A stretch of DNA of 64,000 nt from Streptococcus sp. oral taxon 056 str. F0418 (GCF_000220065.1 NZ_AFQU01000001.1:186001-250000), one strand, 5' to 3'. Positions 49,347-59,182 are shown, counted from the stretch's first letter. A program made the numbers and translations. Notes: generated by a model from the sequence alone, not told the origin.

Positions 49347-50402
49347 TTAATTTATCTTGATGTGTGCTTGCTCTCTTTTTTTAAACATTGATTTACGAAT
49401 CATTAGGATCCCTTCTGCAGTTAGCTGAGTTAGAATCAAGGTTAAAACAAAGACAATCTTTCCCTTATCCTCTTTAGACATCGATGCTTCCTGTAAAAGA
49501 TAAAAGGAGCTTTCTATAAAGATTGGATGCAAGAAAAAATAAAGAACACTTAATTTTTTAAGATGGTATAGATTCCACTTCTTTCCGACTTCAGTCCTTA
49601 AAACAGCATTCACTAAAAAGATAGAAAATGGAAGCAATGCTAAAAAGAAATTCTTATCTACTCCTTGATTGATAAAAACAATCCATCCATCAACACCAAG
49701 CAATATCGTTGCTAGCAAAAGCTTTCTAATAGGGTATTTCTTAAATAAATCAGACTGCCAATAATCATAAAGTACATATCCCATTAGAATAAAGATAGGA
49801 GCATAAAATAAACCATTTCGAGTTGAAAAGAAAAAACGAGCATAACCATCGTATAAATGTGTTAGCCAGCTGTTTGTAAAGTAAGCATAGTAGGTCTCTA
49901 CTGCACCTATCAGATAAAGTAAAGACAAGATAATCACTGTCCATTTGATATCCAATTTTTTATATAGAAAATGAACAATCCATAATCCAAGTAAATACGC
50001 TGGAATATACCACAGCTGATAGCAAAGGCCAACATAAAGAAAACCAGCTACCATAGCTAAGGGAGCATAATATTTTTTGACAGGGAGCGACCAAAAATAA
50101 GTTAAGGCATAGGGAAGATACAGCACACTCCAAAAAAGATACTGCTTTAAAATCCTCCTGACATATTGCCCAATATCCTTCTTTTTAGCTAAGCTTGCTT
50201 TTAGTAAAAAAGCTGATGAAATCAGAAAGAATGGAACGGCCATCCTACCAAATAGACTCTTCTGAATAAAGTGCATAGCTTCATTTCCAAAAAGCCGCTG
50301 ACAATGTAAAAGAATAACCATGATAGATGCCAAGTATTGAAAAAGACTGAGCATGGCATAATTGATAGTCTGTTCGTGCTCCTTTATTTTTCTCTGCGAC
50401 AT
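49347..50402 (-). CDS. Acyltransferase 3 family membrane protein
   Basis: The 351-aa protein has about ten transmembrane helices. It opens with the family signature LLHCQRLFGNEA / GRMAVPFFLISSAFLL. Such proteins O-acetylate surface sugars or other acceptors. The substrate is unknown; no polysaccharide genes adjoin. Confidence 0.83.
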   Translation of the reverse strand: MSQRKIKEHEQTINYAMLSLFQYLASIMVILLHCQRLFGNEAMHFIQKSLFGRMAVPFFLISSAFLLKASLAKKKDIGQYVRRILKQYLFWSVLYLPYALTYFWSLPVKKYYAPLAMVAGFLYVGLCYQLWYIPAYLLGLWIVHFLYKKLDIKWTVIILSLLYLIGAVETYYAYFTNSWLTHLYDGYARFFFSTRNGLFYAPIFILMGYVLYDYWQSDLFKKYPIRKLLLATILLGVDGWIVFINQGVDKNFFLALLPFSIFLVNAVLRTEVGKKWNLYHLKKLSVLYFFLHPIFIESSFYLLQEASMSKEDKGKIVFVLTLILTQLTAEGILMIRKSMFKKREQAHIKIN

Positions 50403-50444
50403 CTACTTTCTCCCAATATGCTAGTATGTGATTTAGTGATTCTA

Positions 50445-51155
50445 TTATCTCTTTTTCAACCAGTAGTGCTGAAAAGCTGCAATATCACGATAGGGTGATT
50501 GTTCGTAAACAGCCAATTCCATCGCAAGCATTTTTTCACGCCAACCAGGATCGGTCTTTACATCATTTGGCTGCAAACCATAGAAAATACGTACACCTTG
50601 AAAAGCTTCTACTTCAAAATCAAGTGGATTCATGACATCCGATATTTCATAATAAACAGCTTGCCCCATGCTATGAGTTTTGTAGTTTTCGCCTAACAGC
50701 AAGCTCTGCGCTTTATAAGTATCATTTTCAAATATCACTGTATGTAAAATACGCCCCACATGATTATGCTTAACAATAGATAAGAGGCCACCAGGTTTTA
50801 ACAAGCGAGAAAAAGCCTCTAAATATGGCTTTACATCTTCAACATACTCCAAGACATTATGGCATATAATAACATCAAATTCCTCATCTGGAAATATTTC
50901 CAAAACATCTAAGCTCCCCTGAAGCTGTTCATAAAGGTTGGATCTCTTGCGATGAATCATCATTTCCATATCTGGCTCAACTGCCGTAACTTGATTTTTT
51001 TCAGCTAAAAAATTAGCTACAATCCCAAATCCGCTTCCAAAATCAAGGATTCTCTTTCCATCAAGATCTTCTAACTGATTAAATACAATATCATAGTAAA
51101 TCTTTCCCCAAGGCTCTTCTAAATGATTTTTGTATGCTTGTAAATCCATCCCCAT
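50445..51155 (-). CDS. Class I SAM-dependent methyltransferase
   Basis: The 236-aa protein has SAM motif I ILDFGSGFGIVANFLAE at about residues 35-51, motif II AVEPD and the VIICHNVLEYV segment. Resembles UbiE/TylF-type small-molecule methylases; acceptor unknown. It lies 31 bp after the SDR gene. Confidence 0.85.
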   Translation of the reverse strand: MGMDLQAYKNHLEEPWGKIYYDIVFNQLEDLDGKRILDFGSGFGIVANFLAEKNQVTAVEPDMEMMIHRKRSNLYEQLQGSLDVLEIFPDEEFDVIICHNVLEYVEDVKPYLEAFSRLLKPGGLLSIVKHNHVGRILHTVIFENDTYKAQSLLLGENYKTHSMGQAVYYEISDVMNPLDFEVEAFQGVRIFYGLQPNDVKTDPGWREKMLAMELAVYEQSPYRDIAAFQHYWLKKR

Positions 51156-51186
51156 TTTTCCATCTCTAACTAGTTCTCAACGTCAT

Positions 51187-51942
51187 TTATTTATAATTAA
51201 ATATCTTTGATGCCATGTAATCAGCGACTCTAGGAAATAGCGTGTACAATTTATGAGCCACGTTTAGGAGAACTGGCAAATTGATTTCCCGCTTCTTTTT
51301 ACCAAAGGAGCTGACAATTTTTCTCGCTACAAAGTCAGGCTCTAGCATGTACTTATCGACTGCTTTTACATAGGCACCACTAGGATCGGCTTGTTCGAAA
51401 AAAGCTGTTTTGATAGGACCGGGATTGACTGTCGTGACATAAACCCCAAATGGTAAGAGCTCTAGTCGAAGAGCATTTGAAAAGCCAATAGCCGCAAACT
51501 TAGTTGCTGAGTATAGACTGGACTTGCTACTAGCAATAAGTCCGGCCATACTGATGATATTAACGATATGTCCTTGACCTGCCTGCTTCATGCGAGCTCC
51601 AAAGATACGGGACAGGTTCATCAGGGCAAAAGTATTGACCTCAAACATAGCCTCAATATCGCTTGAGCTGATTTTGTCAAATTCTTCAAAGATACCATAG
51701 CCAGCATTATTGACTAGAACATCAACAAGGCCGTATTGGCTGCCAATCTGTTCAGCAAAACTTTCCAAAGCCGAACTGTCTGTGATATCCAGCTCCACAA
51801 GATCAAGATTTTCTTTTTGTCCAAATAGTTTTTCTAGCTTAGCCTTACTCCGTCCAACTAAGATCAGTCGGTCATGTGGCAAGAGCTTAACCATTTCTTG
51901 AGCAAGACCGCCACTAGCTCCTGTTATCACAATCGTACGCAT
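51187..51942 (-). CDS. Short-chain dehydrogenase/reductase
   Basis: The 251-aa classical SDR has the cofactor loop TGASGGLAQ at 6-14, NNAG near 79, catalytic Ser in NIISMAGLI and Tyr-xxx-Lys in YSATKFA (about 145). NADP(H) preference is suggested by the Arg in LVGRSKAK. Conserved neighbour of rnz in streptococci; substrate unknown. Confidence 0.87.
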   Translation of the reverse strand: MRTIVITGASGGLAQEMVKLLPHDRLILVGRSKAKLEKLFGQKENLDLVELDITDSSALESFAEQIGSQYGLVDVLVNNAGYGIFEEFDKISSSDIEAMFEVNTFALMNLSRIFGARMKQAGQGHIVNIISMAGLIASSKSSLYSATKFAAIGFSNALRLELLPFGVYVTTVNPGPIKTAFFEQADPSGAYVKAVDKYMLEPDFVARKIVSSFGKKKREINLPVLLNVAHKLYTLFPRVADYMASKIFNYK

Positions 51943-51970
51943 GTTTTCTCCTTTCTAACATTATAACATA

Positions 51971-51998
51971 AAAAGAAGCGGGATATCTGCCCTACTTC
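51971..51998 (-). terminator. Terminator after rnz
   Basis: Interrupted stem GAAG..GGG/CCC..CTTC (51975-51982 with 51990-51998) followed by TTTTT on the minus strand. Confidence 0.65.
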
Positions 51999-52046
51999 CT
52001 TTTCTTAATAGTATTTTCTCCAAATCTTTATGATCATTTTAAGAGA

Positions 52047-52976
52047 TTATATGTCAATTTCTTCTAAATCCTTAACTATACGGACATTCTCAAAAATTGT
52101 TGCAGCATCCTGACGCATCACCGTAATATCTTTTGATAAAAAGCGGGCACTGATATGATTGAGCAGGAGGTACTTGACGCCCGCTTCTTTAGCTACTTCT
52201 GCTGCTTGCATATTGGTAGAGTGGCCATGATTTCGAGCAAGCTTTTCGTCTCCCTTACCATAGGTTGCTTCATGGACCAGCACATCAGCTGCTACCGCCA
52301 AGCGAACACTAGAATCAGTCTTTCGAGTATCACCCAAAATAGCAATCGTCTTTCCAGGTCGAGGGGCTGAGATATAGTCTGCTGCGATGATTTTGGTCCC
52401 ATCTTCTAGAACGATGTCCTGACCATTCTTGACTTTACCAAAGAGCGGACCAAAGGGAACGCCTGCCGCCCGCAACTTGTCTGCATCCAGCGTTCCTTCC
52501 AGATCTTTCTGCATCACCCGATAGCCCACACAGAAAATCGTATGATCTAGCTTATCCGCATAAACTGTGAACTTGTCCGTTTCCAGAATCTTGCCCAGAC
52601 TGTTCTCATCAAACTCATGAAAAACAATCCGATAAGGCAATCGAGAGCCAGAAGCACGCAGACTGGACAGAACAAAACTCTTAATGCCTATGGGACCATA
52701 GATATCTAAGTCAGTCTGCTCTTCATTAGCCTGAAAAGAACGACTAGATAGAAAGCCTGGTAGACCAAAAATATGATCGCCATGCAGATGCGTAATGAAA
52801 ATCTTGCTAATTTTACGAGGTTTAATCGTTGTCTCCAAGATCTGGTGCTGGGTCCCTTCACCGCAATCAAACATCCAGACTTCATTGATTTCCTCCAAAA
52901 GCTTGAGGACGAGACTAGATACATTGCGAGCTTTGGAAGGCTGACCGGCTCCGGTTCCTAAAAATTGTAATTGCAT
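52047..52976 (-). CDS. rnz: Ribonuclease Z
   Basis: Metallo-beta-lactamase-fold endonuclease that trims tRNA 3' trailers. The 309-aa protein has the zinc motif [12 protein letters not shown] near residue 63 and the downstream HGHST and HISAR metal sites; the exosite arm is present. Part of the miaA-hflX-orf-rnz cluster, two of whose members act on tRNA. Confidence 0.96.
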   Translation of the reverse strand: MQLQFLGTGAGQPSKARNVSSLVLKLLEEINEVWMFDCGEGTQHQILETTIKPRKISKIFITHLHGDHIFGLPGFLSSRSFQANEEQTDLDIYGPIGIKSFVLSSLRASGSRLPYRIVFHEFDENSLGKILETDKFTVYADKLDHTIFCVGYRVMQKDLEGTLDADKLRAAGVPFGPLFGKVKNGQDIVLEDGTKIIAADYISAPRPGKTIAILGDTRKTDSSVRLAVAADVLVHEATYGKGDEKLARNHGHSTNMQAAEVAKEAGVKYLLLNHISARFLSKDITVMRQDAATIFENVRIVKDLEEIDI

Positions 52977-52986
52977 ATTTTTCTTT

Positions 52987-53610
52987 CTAAATGATATAAA
53001 TCATGGCAGAGCGATTCTGCGAGTGATAGTATTTTCTGCCAGCATAGGACTGAGCTAGCTGACTGACTTCATCTTGATTGTAGCCCAAAAGCCTTTGGCT
53101 ACCATCTGCTAGCTGCTGCCATTCAGTCAAAGCTGTCAGTTCCTTATTGTCCACGACTTGATACTCAGCTTTGAAAGGTACCATTTTTATTCTCCCAGCT
53201 TCTTCGTAGACCAAATACTGCGGAAAGACTTGGGCGATTTCAAAGAGCAAGTCCACTGTTACCGGCTCAGGCTTTTCAGGAAATACCAAGCCGACTTCCT
53301 CACTCTCATAGCAAAATCCATAGGACTTGCCAGAAAGATTAAGCCGGACAAAAGGTCTACTTTCTACAAAACTAGGCTCTGCATTCCACAAGTCTAGCGC
53401 TTGGGTAATTTCTAGAAAATAGGCTGTCGCAGCTTCCGGACTTTTCTTTTGATAAAGCTCAGCAAAGTAAGCGTTAACAACACTAGGTGGCGGTGTGATA
53501 AAGCTCAGCTTCTGATTTTCCGTCAGACTAGCCAATACTTGCTCTAAGTAGACCCTGTCTAGGCTAGTAAAACCGCCGTATTTGAGGGCCAAGTCAATAT
53601 AATCAGTCAT
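52987..53610 (-). CDS. Conserved streptococcal protein of unknown function
   Basis: The ATG at 53610 overlaps the hflX stop by 8 bp and has GGAAG upstream, giving 207 aa. No domain that I recognise; soluble, acidic, with the conserved-looking opening [21 protein letters not shown]. Homologues are often labelled cystathionine beta-lyase, but no PLP-binding Lys motif is visible and the size is half that of the enzyme, so I reject that label. The fixed place between hflX and rnz hints at a link to RNA metabolism. Confidence 0.8.
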   Translation of the reverse strand: MTDYIDLALKYGGFTSLDRVYLEQVLASLTENQKLSFITPPPSVVNAYFAELYQKKSPEAATAYFLEITQALDLWNAEPSFVESRPFVRLNLSGKSYGFCYESEEVGLVFPEKPEPVTVDLLFEIAQVFPQYLVYEEAGRIKMVPFKAEYQVVDNKELTALTEWQQLADGSQRLLGYNQDEVSQLAQSYAGRKYYHSQNRSAMIYII

Positions 53611-54841
53611 AAAATTCTTCCAGTTTCCATTTGTTTTTCTCTGCAATCCAACCTGAAATGGTTTCGACATCGTCTATGTATTCTCGATTCCCCATAATTG
53701 CGACTTTCTCTAAATCATGAATCTTGTAGGCTTTGGCTGGAGCTACCTTGATGGTAAAAGGCAAAAATAACTCTTTCATTCGCTCCAGTAGGACTTGCTG
53801 CAAAAGAGCTCTGCTATTGTCCGCCTTAGCCGAAATCAAAGAATAAGGAGTCAGGGTCGGAGTAAAATCCTCAGCCTTATCTGCTTTGTTATAGAGAGTC
53901 AGACGGGGAATGTCCAGCATATCCAGCTCTTTCATGATGTCAAGGACTGTTTTTTCATGCTCCTCATGATGAGGGTCACTAGCGTCAATAACATGGACCA
54001 GCAAATCGACATTTCTGCTCTCTTCCAGTGTGGATTTAAAGCTAGATACCAGCTCTGTCGGCAAATCCTGAATGAAGCCAACTGTGTCTGTGAGAGTGAC
54101 ATTGAGATGGCCACTGAGGTTGATGTTCTTGGTCGTGGCGTCTAGCGTCGCAAAAAGCTCGTCCGCCTCATACTGACTCTTGCTGGTCAAGCAATTCATA
54201 ATAGTTGACTTTCCAGCATTGGTATAGCCGATGAGACCAATTTTGAAAATACTGGACTCTAACCGCTTTTCACGAACGGTTGCTCGATTTTTCTCCACTT
54301 CCTTGAGCTGCCGCTCAATATCATGAATCTGATTGCGGACACTGCGTCGATTGAGCTCCAGCTGGCTTTCACCAGGACCACGGGAGCCTATTCCACCAGC
54401 CTGACGGCTGAGCATAATCCCCTGCCCGACCAAGCGAGGCAGGAGGTACTTGAGCTGGGCCAGATGCACCTGTAACTTGCCCTCATGACTCCTAGCTCTC
54501 ATGGCAAAAATATCCAAAATCAGCTGCATACGGTCGATGACCTTGACACCCAAGCTTTCCTCTAGATTGACATTCTGGCGAGGTGTTAAGCGGTTATTGA
54601 CAATGACGGTCGAAATCTCCTCGGCATCAACCATCTGTCGAATTTCTTCTAACTTACCAGAACCGACAAAGGTCTTGCTGTCATACTTTTCCCGCTTCTG
54701 GCTGTAGGAGCCAATTACCTCTGCCCCTGCGGTCTTAGCTAGACTTTGCAACTCCTCCATGGATAGGTCAAAATTCTCCGTGTCTGCTAGTTCCACACCG
54801 ACCAAAAAGACACGCTCTATTTTTTTCTCTGTTTCTATCAT
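53603..54841 (-). CDS. hflX: GTPase HflX
   Basis: Ribosome-associated GTPase that splits stalled or stressed 70S ribosomes. The 412-aa protein has an N-terminal HflX domain (about 25-195, Gly-rich QAGGIGSRGPGESQLE), then GTPase motifs GYTNAGKST at 205-213, DTVGFI (G3) and NKAD (G4). It follows miaA by 31 bp, as in many bacteria. Confidence 0.96.
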   Translation of the reverse strand: MIETEKKIERVFLVGVELADTENFDLSMEELQSLAKTAGAEVIGSYSQKREKYDSKTFVGSGKLEEIRQMVDAEEISTVIVNNRLTPRQNVNLEESLGVKVIDRMQLILDIFAMRARSHEGKLQVHLAQLKYLLPRLVGQGIMLSRQAGGIGSRGPGESQLELNRRSVRNQIHDIERQLKEVEKNRATVREKRLESSIFKIGLIGYTNAGKSTIMNCLTSKSQYEADELFATLDATTKNINLSGHLNVTLTDTVGFIQDLPTELVSSFKSTLEESRNVDLLVHVIDASDPHHEEHEKTVLDIMKELDMLDIPRLTLYNKADKAEDFTPTLTPYSLISAKADNSRALLQQVLLERMKELFLPFTIKVAPAKAYKIHDLEKVAIMGNREYIDDVETISGWIAEKNKWKLEEFYD

Positions 54842-54872
54842 CTCATATCCTTACTAAGACTTAGTCAGCCAG

Positions 54873-55757
54873 CTACTTGCCCAAAAACTTTCTGATATCC
54901 TCCATGACCAGATTTTTATAGTCTGGATTTCCCACTTGATAAAAGGTCACAGACATCCGGTTGCGAAACCAAGTCAGCTGGCGCTTGGCGAAACGACGGG
55001 TATTCTGCTTGAGCTTGTCCACTGCCTCTTCAAGGTTCATCTGACCTTCAAAGTAGGGGAAAAGTTCCTTGTAGCCAATCCCCTTGCTAGCTTGACTGGT
55101 CGGAGCTTTCTCAAACAGCCAACGGGCTTCTTCTAAGAGACCATCTTCTATCATCAGATCAACCCGCTGATTGATTCGCTCATAAAGTCGCTCTCGCTCA
55201 TCATCTAGGCAAATCAGCAGTGCTTCATAATCTGGTTTATTGTTTTCTAACGAGCCACCCAGATGAGCAATCTCCAGCGCCCTCATAGCTCTACGGCGAT
55301 TTATCTGGGGAATTTCGATACCCAGCTCTGCTATTTTCCCAAACAAAGCTTCATCTGACCAACTATCGAGCTGCGCCCGATAGGCCAGAATCTCCTCGTG
55401 AGGGACAGAGCCACCCAGATGATAGCCCTCGAGTAAGCTCTGGATATAGAGCCCTGTGCCGCCGCAAATGATGGGAAGCTGACCTTGATCCACAATCTCG
55501 CGAATAGCCTGAGCCGCTTCTGTCACAAAATCATAGGCAGAGTAGCTTTCTCCGACCTCCCGCACATCCAACAGATGATGGGGAATGCCTTCCTGCTCTT
55601 CAGGTTGAATCTTGGCCGTACCAATATCCAAGCCACGATAGACCTGCTGGCTGTCACCGCTGATGATTTGGCCATTAAAGCGCTTGGCTACCTCGATACT
55701 CAGAGCCGTTTTTCCCACTGCTGTAGGCCCCACTATCACAATTATCTTGGTTTTCAT
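54873..55757 (-). CDS. miaA: tRNA dimethylallyltransferase MiaA
   Basis: Adds the isopentenyl group to A37 of tRNAs reading UNN codons. The 294-aa protein has P-loop GPTAVGKT at 10-17, [17 protein letters not shown] (substrate Asp), and [13 protein letters not shown]. First gene of the hflX-rnz cluster. Confidence 0.97.
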   Translation of the reverse strand: MKTKIIVIVGPTAVGKTALSIEVAKRFNGQIISGDSQQVYRGLDIGTAKIQPEEQEGIPHHLLDVREVGESYSAYDFVTEAAQAIREIVDQGQLPIICGGTGLYIQSLLEGYHLGGSVPHEEILAYRAQLDSWSDEALFGKIAELGIEIPQINRRRAMRALEIAHLGGSLENNKPDYEALLICLDDERERLYERINQRVDLMIEDGLLEEARWLFEKAPTSQASKGIGYKELFPYFEGQMNLEEAVDKLKQNTRRFAKRQLTWFRNRMSVTFYQVGNPDYKNLVMEDIRKFLGK

Positions 55758-55839
55758 CTTTTTCCTTGAAAAAATTTTGATTTTTCGTTACTATTAATTA
55801 TATCATAAATAATGAATTGAATCGAAAAGGAGAAAAATC

Positions 55840-56010
55840 ATGGCAAAAGGATTTGGAAAAGGTGTTCTTACAGGTGTAGCAGCAACAGTTGCTGCCTTAG
55901 CAGGTGCAGTTTATACGGTTAAGAAAAAAGTCATCGAACCTGAAGAAGAAAAAGCTGCTTTCATCGAAGAAAACCGCAAAAAAGCTGCTCGCAAACGTGT
56001 AGCACACTAA
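55840..56010 (+). CDS. Small DUF3042 family protein
   Basis: A 56-aa protein: ATG at 55840 with AAGGAG 6 bp upstream. It has one hydrophobic helix (about residues 8-28, KGVLTGVAATVAALAGAV), followed by a basic then charged C-terminal tail (KKKVIEPEEEKAA ... ARKRVAH). The layout matches DUF3042, a short membrane protein widespread in lactic-acid bacteria, function unknown. It is divergent from miaA and followed within 10 bp by the second structured repeat. Confidence 0.85.
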   Translation: MAKGFGKGVLTGVAATVAALAGAVYTVKKKVIEPEEEKAAFIEENRKKAARKRVAH

Positions 56011-56018
56011 GATCGCTC

Positions 56019-56200
56019 AAAGAGAGTGGAACAGAAATCGGTAATTCGTTAGAATTTGATTTTGTCGTCCCACCTCCGCACAGTTGAGTAGGGCTGTAAA
56101 AGCTGATGAAATCAGCGTAGTAGAGCCCACTCAACCACTGCGTCTTGCTCGACAATACAAAGACAATTGAGAGGCTAGGACTTTTGTCCCAGCCTCTTCT
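56019..56200. repeat. Intergenic structured repeat, copy 2
   Basis: Same orientation and about 97 percent identical to 3994-4175. Differences include C to T changes that turn C-G pairs into G-U pairs in the first hairpin, and changes in loops. On the plus strand the terminal hairpin GAGGCT.GGAC/GTCC.AGCCTC with T-rich tail can end transcription of the DUF3042 gene. A 90-codon minus-strand frame over this region is not a gene. Confidence 0.8.
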
Positions 56201-56314
56201 TTTATTTTCTAAAGAAAAACGATGCTGAAACAATACGATTCAGCATCACTTTAATATCTTACTATAAATGAGTATTTAAACTCTTTATTTGTTCCATCTA
56301 TTTTTATAGCGAAA

Positions 56315-57562
56315 TTATGCTTCCTCTGCTAGCAACTCTTTGCCTAAATCCTGATAGACACTTGCTTTGAGGTTTCCAATCGTCCAGAGAGCAAGCAGGC
56401 TGACTAGATAGAGAGAAGCTAGGAAGATCATCACTGTTGAAACGCCTGAAATATCCAGGATTTTTCCGATAATTACAGAAGAGAAACCTCCAACTGCACG
56501 ACCAACATTTAAAATCACGTTATTTGCTGTAGAACGAATCTGGTGCGGGTAAAGTCTTGTAATCATCGCTCCATATCCAGCGAACATACCATTTACAAAG
56601 AATCCAACGATAGCTCCACCAATCAACATAGTAGGCATGGAATTTGCAAACTGAAAGAGATAAACACAGATGGATGACGCTAAAAGAAATCCTGTATAAA
56701 CAATTCGCGGTCCCCATTTATCAAGAATTTGTCCAAATGTCAACATTCCTAGACACATTCCTAGAATTGTTGCAACCATCCATAGGGATGAATCTTTGAC
56801 TGAAATTTGAAGGCTGGTTTGAATGATTGTTGGAAGCCAGTTCATCATGCCAAAGTAACCAGCAATCTGTACGGTCGTCATCACCATAAGAGCCAATGTT
56901 TGAGCTGTTAAAGCTGGAGTTTTGAATAGTTGGCTGATTTTAACTGGTTGACTTGTTTCTTCTTCTACCTTCGCACCACCATCATCTCGGATGTTGTCAT
57001 CATCAATAGCGAGAACCATCCAGATTACCAAAGCAATAGGAGCAAGTCCAAAAAGGAAGAGACCTCTCCAGCCAAGAGCCGGTGCTAGCCAACCAGCAAG
57101 GAGAGCTGAAGCGATAGATCCTATTTGTCCAGCAATACCATTCAGTGATGAAATACGTCCCATTCTCTCTGGTGGCACAATTCCAGCCATAATGGCAATC
57201 GCTACACCATACTCTCCGCCAACACCCATACCTGCAATGAAGCGCATGATATACAGGTAGTGAACATCTTTTGTAAAGTAAATCAAACCAGTTGCTAGTG
57301 AAAAAATAACAATTGTCCACTTAAACACTTTAAACTTATGGTAGCGATCTGCTAACAAGCCAAAAATCAACCCACCGACCAACATTCCCAGATTGGTAAT
57401 GGTTGCAATCCATCCCCCTTGAGTTCCTGTAATCCCTAACTCCGATATAATAGAGGACATAGAAAAGGCAAGGAACATAACATTTAAGTCATCTGTCCCA
57501 GAAGCAACAATTGCAGCAGCTAAAGCGCGCTGGTTATTTTTGTCTAATGACAATTTTGACAT
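56315..57562 (-). CDS. Major facilitator superfamily transporter
   Basis: The start is the ATG at 57562 behind AAGGAG, giving 415 aa; an upstream extension has no ribosome site. Twelve helices are predicted. The MFS motif GLLADRYHKFK follows helix 2 and GMGVGGEYGVA lies in helix 4, close to the aromatic-acid/niacin (AAHS/NiaP-type) and sugar-porter branches. Cargo unknown. The gene is single, with a consensus promoter and a long structured leader that should control it. Confidence 0.87.
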   Translation of the reverse strand: MSKLSLDKNNQRALAAAIVASGTDDLNVMFLAFSMSSIISELGITGTQGGWIATITNLGMLVGGLIFGLLADRYHKFKVFKWTIVIFSLATGLIYFTKDVHYLYIMRFIAGMGVGGEYGVAIAIMAGIVPPERMGRISSLNGIAGQIGSIASALLAGWLAPALGWRGLFLFGLAPIALVIWMVLAIDDDNIRDDGGAKVEEETSQPVKISQLFKTPALTAQTLALMVMTTVQIAGYFGMMNWLPTIIQTSLQISVKDSSLWMVATILGMCLGMLTFGQILDKWGPRIVYTGFLLASSICVYLFQFANSMPTMLIGGAIVGFFVNGMFAGYGAMITRLYPHQIRSTANNVILNVGRAVGGFSSVIIGKILDISGVSTVMIFLASLYLVSLLALWTIGNLKASVYQDLGKELLAEEA

Positions 57563-57742
57563 AAAATTCTCCTTAATCGTAGCTCTCAGGCTACAGTTAT
57601 TAAATTGAATATACTTTAAAAAAAGGCCAGAACATGATGTTCCGACCTCCAAAAGTTTACAGCAAAATTAGAGCATAGCTACGGCTAGTCTCATTTTAGC
57701 ACTTTCATGTCTCACGGAACATGTTTAAAGTTATATTTAATT
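57563..57742 (-). promoter_or_regulatory. Structured leader with terminator/antiterminator upstream of the MFS gene
   Basis: The predicted 180-nt leader contains an 11-bp hairpin (57625-57635 with 57637-57647) followed by seven T (57618-57624), a textbook intrinsic terminator 55 nt before the start. An upstream segment ACATGTTCCG (57715-57724) can pair with CGGAACAT (57637-57644), the 5' half of that terminator, forming an antiterminator. A second alternative pairing is possible between CGTAGCT and AGCTACG near the ribosome site. This is the architecture of a transcription-attenuating riboswitch or RNA-binding-protein site; I recognise no known class. Confidence 0.7.
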
Positions 57743-57748
57743 TTTAAC

Positions 57749-57777
57749 AGTATAAAACAAATTTCTTCGTTTGTCAA
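57749..57777 (-). promoter_or_regulatory. Consensus promoter of the MFS gene
   Basis: Perfect TTGACA (57772-57777), 17-bp spacer, TATACT (57749-57754) on the minus strand; predicted +1 near 57742. Confidence 0.85.
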
Positions 57778-57791
57778 ATAAAACTTGAGAA

Positions 57792-58157
57792 TTATTTCCC
57801 TTGCATAAACTCTTGGAAACGATGAGTATCAAAGTAAATGTTGGATGCAATCAATTTGTCTGATTCGTCAAATTTTAAAAATTCTGCGACATCCAATTCT
57901 AGTTCTTTTCCGTGTGGCGACTGCAGGCGATAGCGATTTAAAGCAACTACTTCTCTACCCTCTACCAGCAACTTCTTCACTTCAAGATGCTGGCTTAAAG
58001 CATAGAATTGACCTGCACCTTGTAGATAAACTTCACGTCCTTGTCTGATCTTCTGACTATCACACATCCCATAATCAAAATGTTCAGCTACGAAATCTTC
58101 CCATCCTCCTTTATTGACTGCATTAAAATAGCTTTCTGCTAATGTTTTTGTATCCAT
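57792..58157 (-). CDS. SnoaL-like (NTF2 fold) polyketide-cyclase family protein
   Basis: Start at the ATG at 58157, right after GGAGGTT, giving 121 aa. The frame upstream lacks a ribosome site. Sequence pattern AESYFNAVNKGGWEDFVAEHF ... NRYRLQSPHGKELELDVAEFLKFD fits an NTF2-like small-molecule-binding fold. No catalytic residues can be assigned. It follows the WYL regulator by 85 bp on the same strand and may be its target. Confidence 0.7.
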   Translation of the reverse strand: MDTKTLAESYFNAVNKGGWEDFVAEHFDYGMCDSQKIRQGREVYLQGAGQFYALSQHLEVKKLLVEGREVVALNRYRLQSPHGKELELDVAEFLKFDESDKLIASNIYFDTHRFQEFMQGK

Positions 58158-58242
58158 ATGTTGAACCTCCAAAAATAATATAGGCAAGCACTCAAACAAT
58201 GAGATTTTCAAGCCATTTAAAATTATACAAAAAGCAATATGA

Positions 58243-59169
58243 CTACAGTCTGTCATATTGCTGAAGATTTTTTTGAAGGGTACCAATTAATTTATCCTGC
58301 AGTTTTTTTGGTGAAATGACTTTTACTTGATGAGCAAAACTTAAAATCAATTCGAAAAAGGCCGGTGTTAATGCTCTGAAAGCATGGACTCTTATTCTTG
58401 TTTGCTCAACGGTGATTTCTTCTTCTGCGAAATGGTCATAAATCTTCGGAAGTGCAGATTCTGTAAAAATTAGCTCGATTTCTTCTTTACTGCCCTCAAC
58501 TTTATCTTTGGACGGATTTAGAAAAAGATCTAGCTTTTTTTGAGATAAAAGCGGGTAATCTCCAGCTCCGATCCCCTCTTCTACTGACTGCAAATCACGA
58601 ACCCTGCTGAGTTTGAAAAAACGAAAATCTAACTTGTCTAAACAGTAGCCGATAACATACCAAGCATTTAGTTTAAAAATCAGACGATAAGGAAGAATCG
58701 TTCGCCGGCTTTGTTCTTGTTTTTTAGAAAAATAAGAAAAGGAAACTTTCTTCCCAGTTTGTATAGCCTGCTCAATTTCAAGTAAATAATTTGTATTGAG
58801 AGACCAGGAACTGAGATCAAAGTAAAATGGATTTACCTTATCAGTTGCCTCTTGAGAAGCAAACTTATGCTCAAGGCTGCCAAAACTTGGATGGCCAACA
58901 ATTTTGCCAACATTTTGGCTCATATTGATGATAAACTGCTTTTCTTCTTCTGTAAAAAAGCTGCTGTCCATCTTGTAGTCATCCGGCATATAAAAGCCAC
59001 CCTTGTCCCCACGTTCAGAATAGATAGGGATTCCAGCTAAGCTGAGCGTATCCATATCTCGATATACGGTACGAGTAGATATTTCAAAACGTTCAGCAAT
59101 TTCTTTAGCTGTTATCTGTCTCTTATTCAAAAGGGCTAGCAAAATATAGATTAATCGTTCTAGTTTCAT
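58243..59169 (-). CDS. WYL-domain transcriptional regulator (YafY-type, HTH_11)
   Basis: The 308-aa protein has an N-terminal winged HTH (about 1-58, KEIAERFEISTRTVYRDMDTL), a central WYL domain (about 135-205, with LNAWYVIGYC) and a WCX C-terminal part. Ligand unknown. Ribosome site AAGGGGAT. The SnoaL-like gene follows. Confidence 0.88.
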   Translation of the reverse strand: MKLERLIYILLALLNKRQITAKEIAERFEISTRTVYRDMDTLSLAGIPIYSERGDKGGFYMPDDYKMDSSFFTEEEKQFIINMSQNVGKIVGHPSFGSLEHKFASQEATDKVNPFYFDLSSWSLNTNYLLEIEQAIQTGKKVSFSYFSKKQEQSRRTILPYRLIFKLNAWYVIGYCLDKLDFRFFKLSRVRDLQSVEEGIGAGDYPLLSQKKLDLFLNPSKDKVEGSKEEIELIFTESALPKIYDHFAEEEITVEQTRIRVHAFRALTPAFFELILSFAHQVKVISPKKLQDKLIGTLQKNLQQYDRL

Positions 59170-59182
59170 AATCCCCTTTTTT

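Noticed and set aside
55961..56233. 90-codon minus-strand frame over the repeat
   Set aside because: It lies across the structured repeat and the convergent gap, has no ribosome site and no family features.
57003..57320. 105-codon minus-strand frame within the MFS gene
   Set aside because: It is an alternative frame of the transporter with Cys/Trp-rich nonsense composition.
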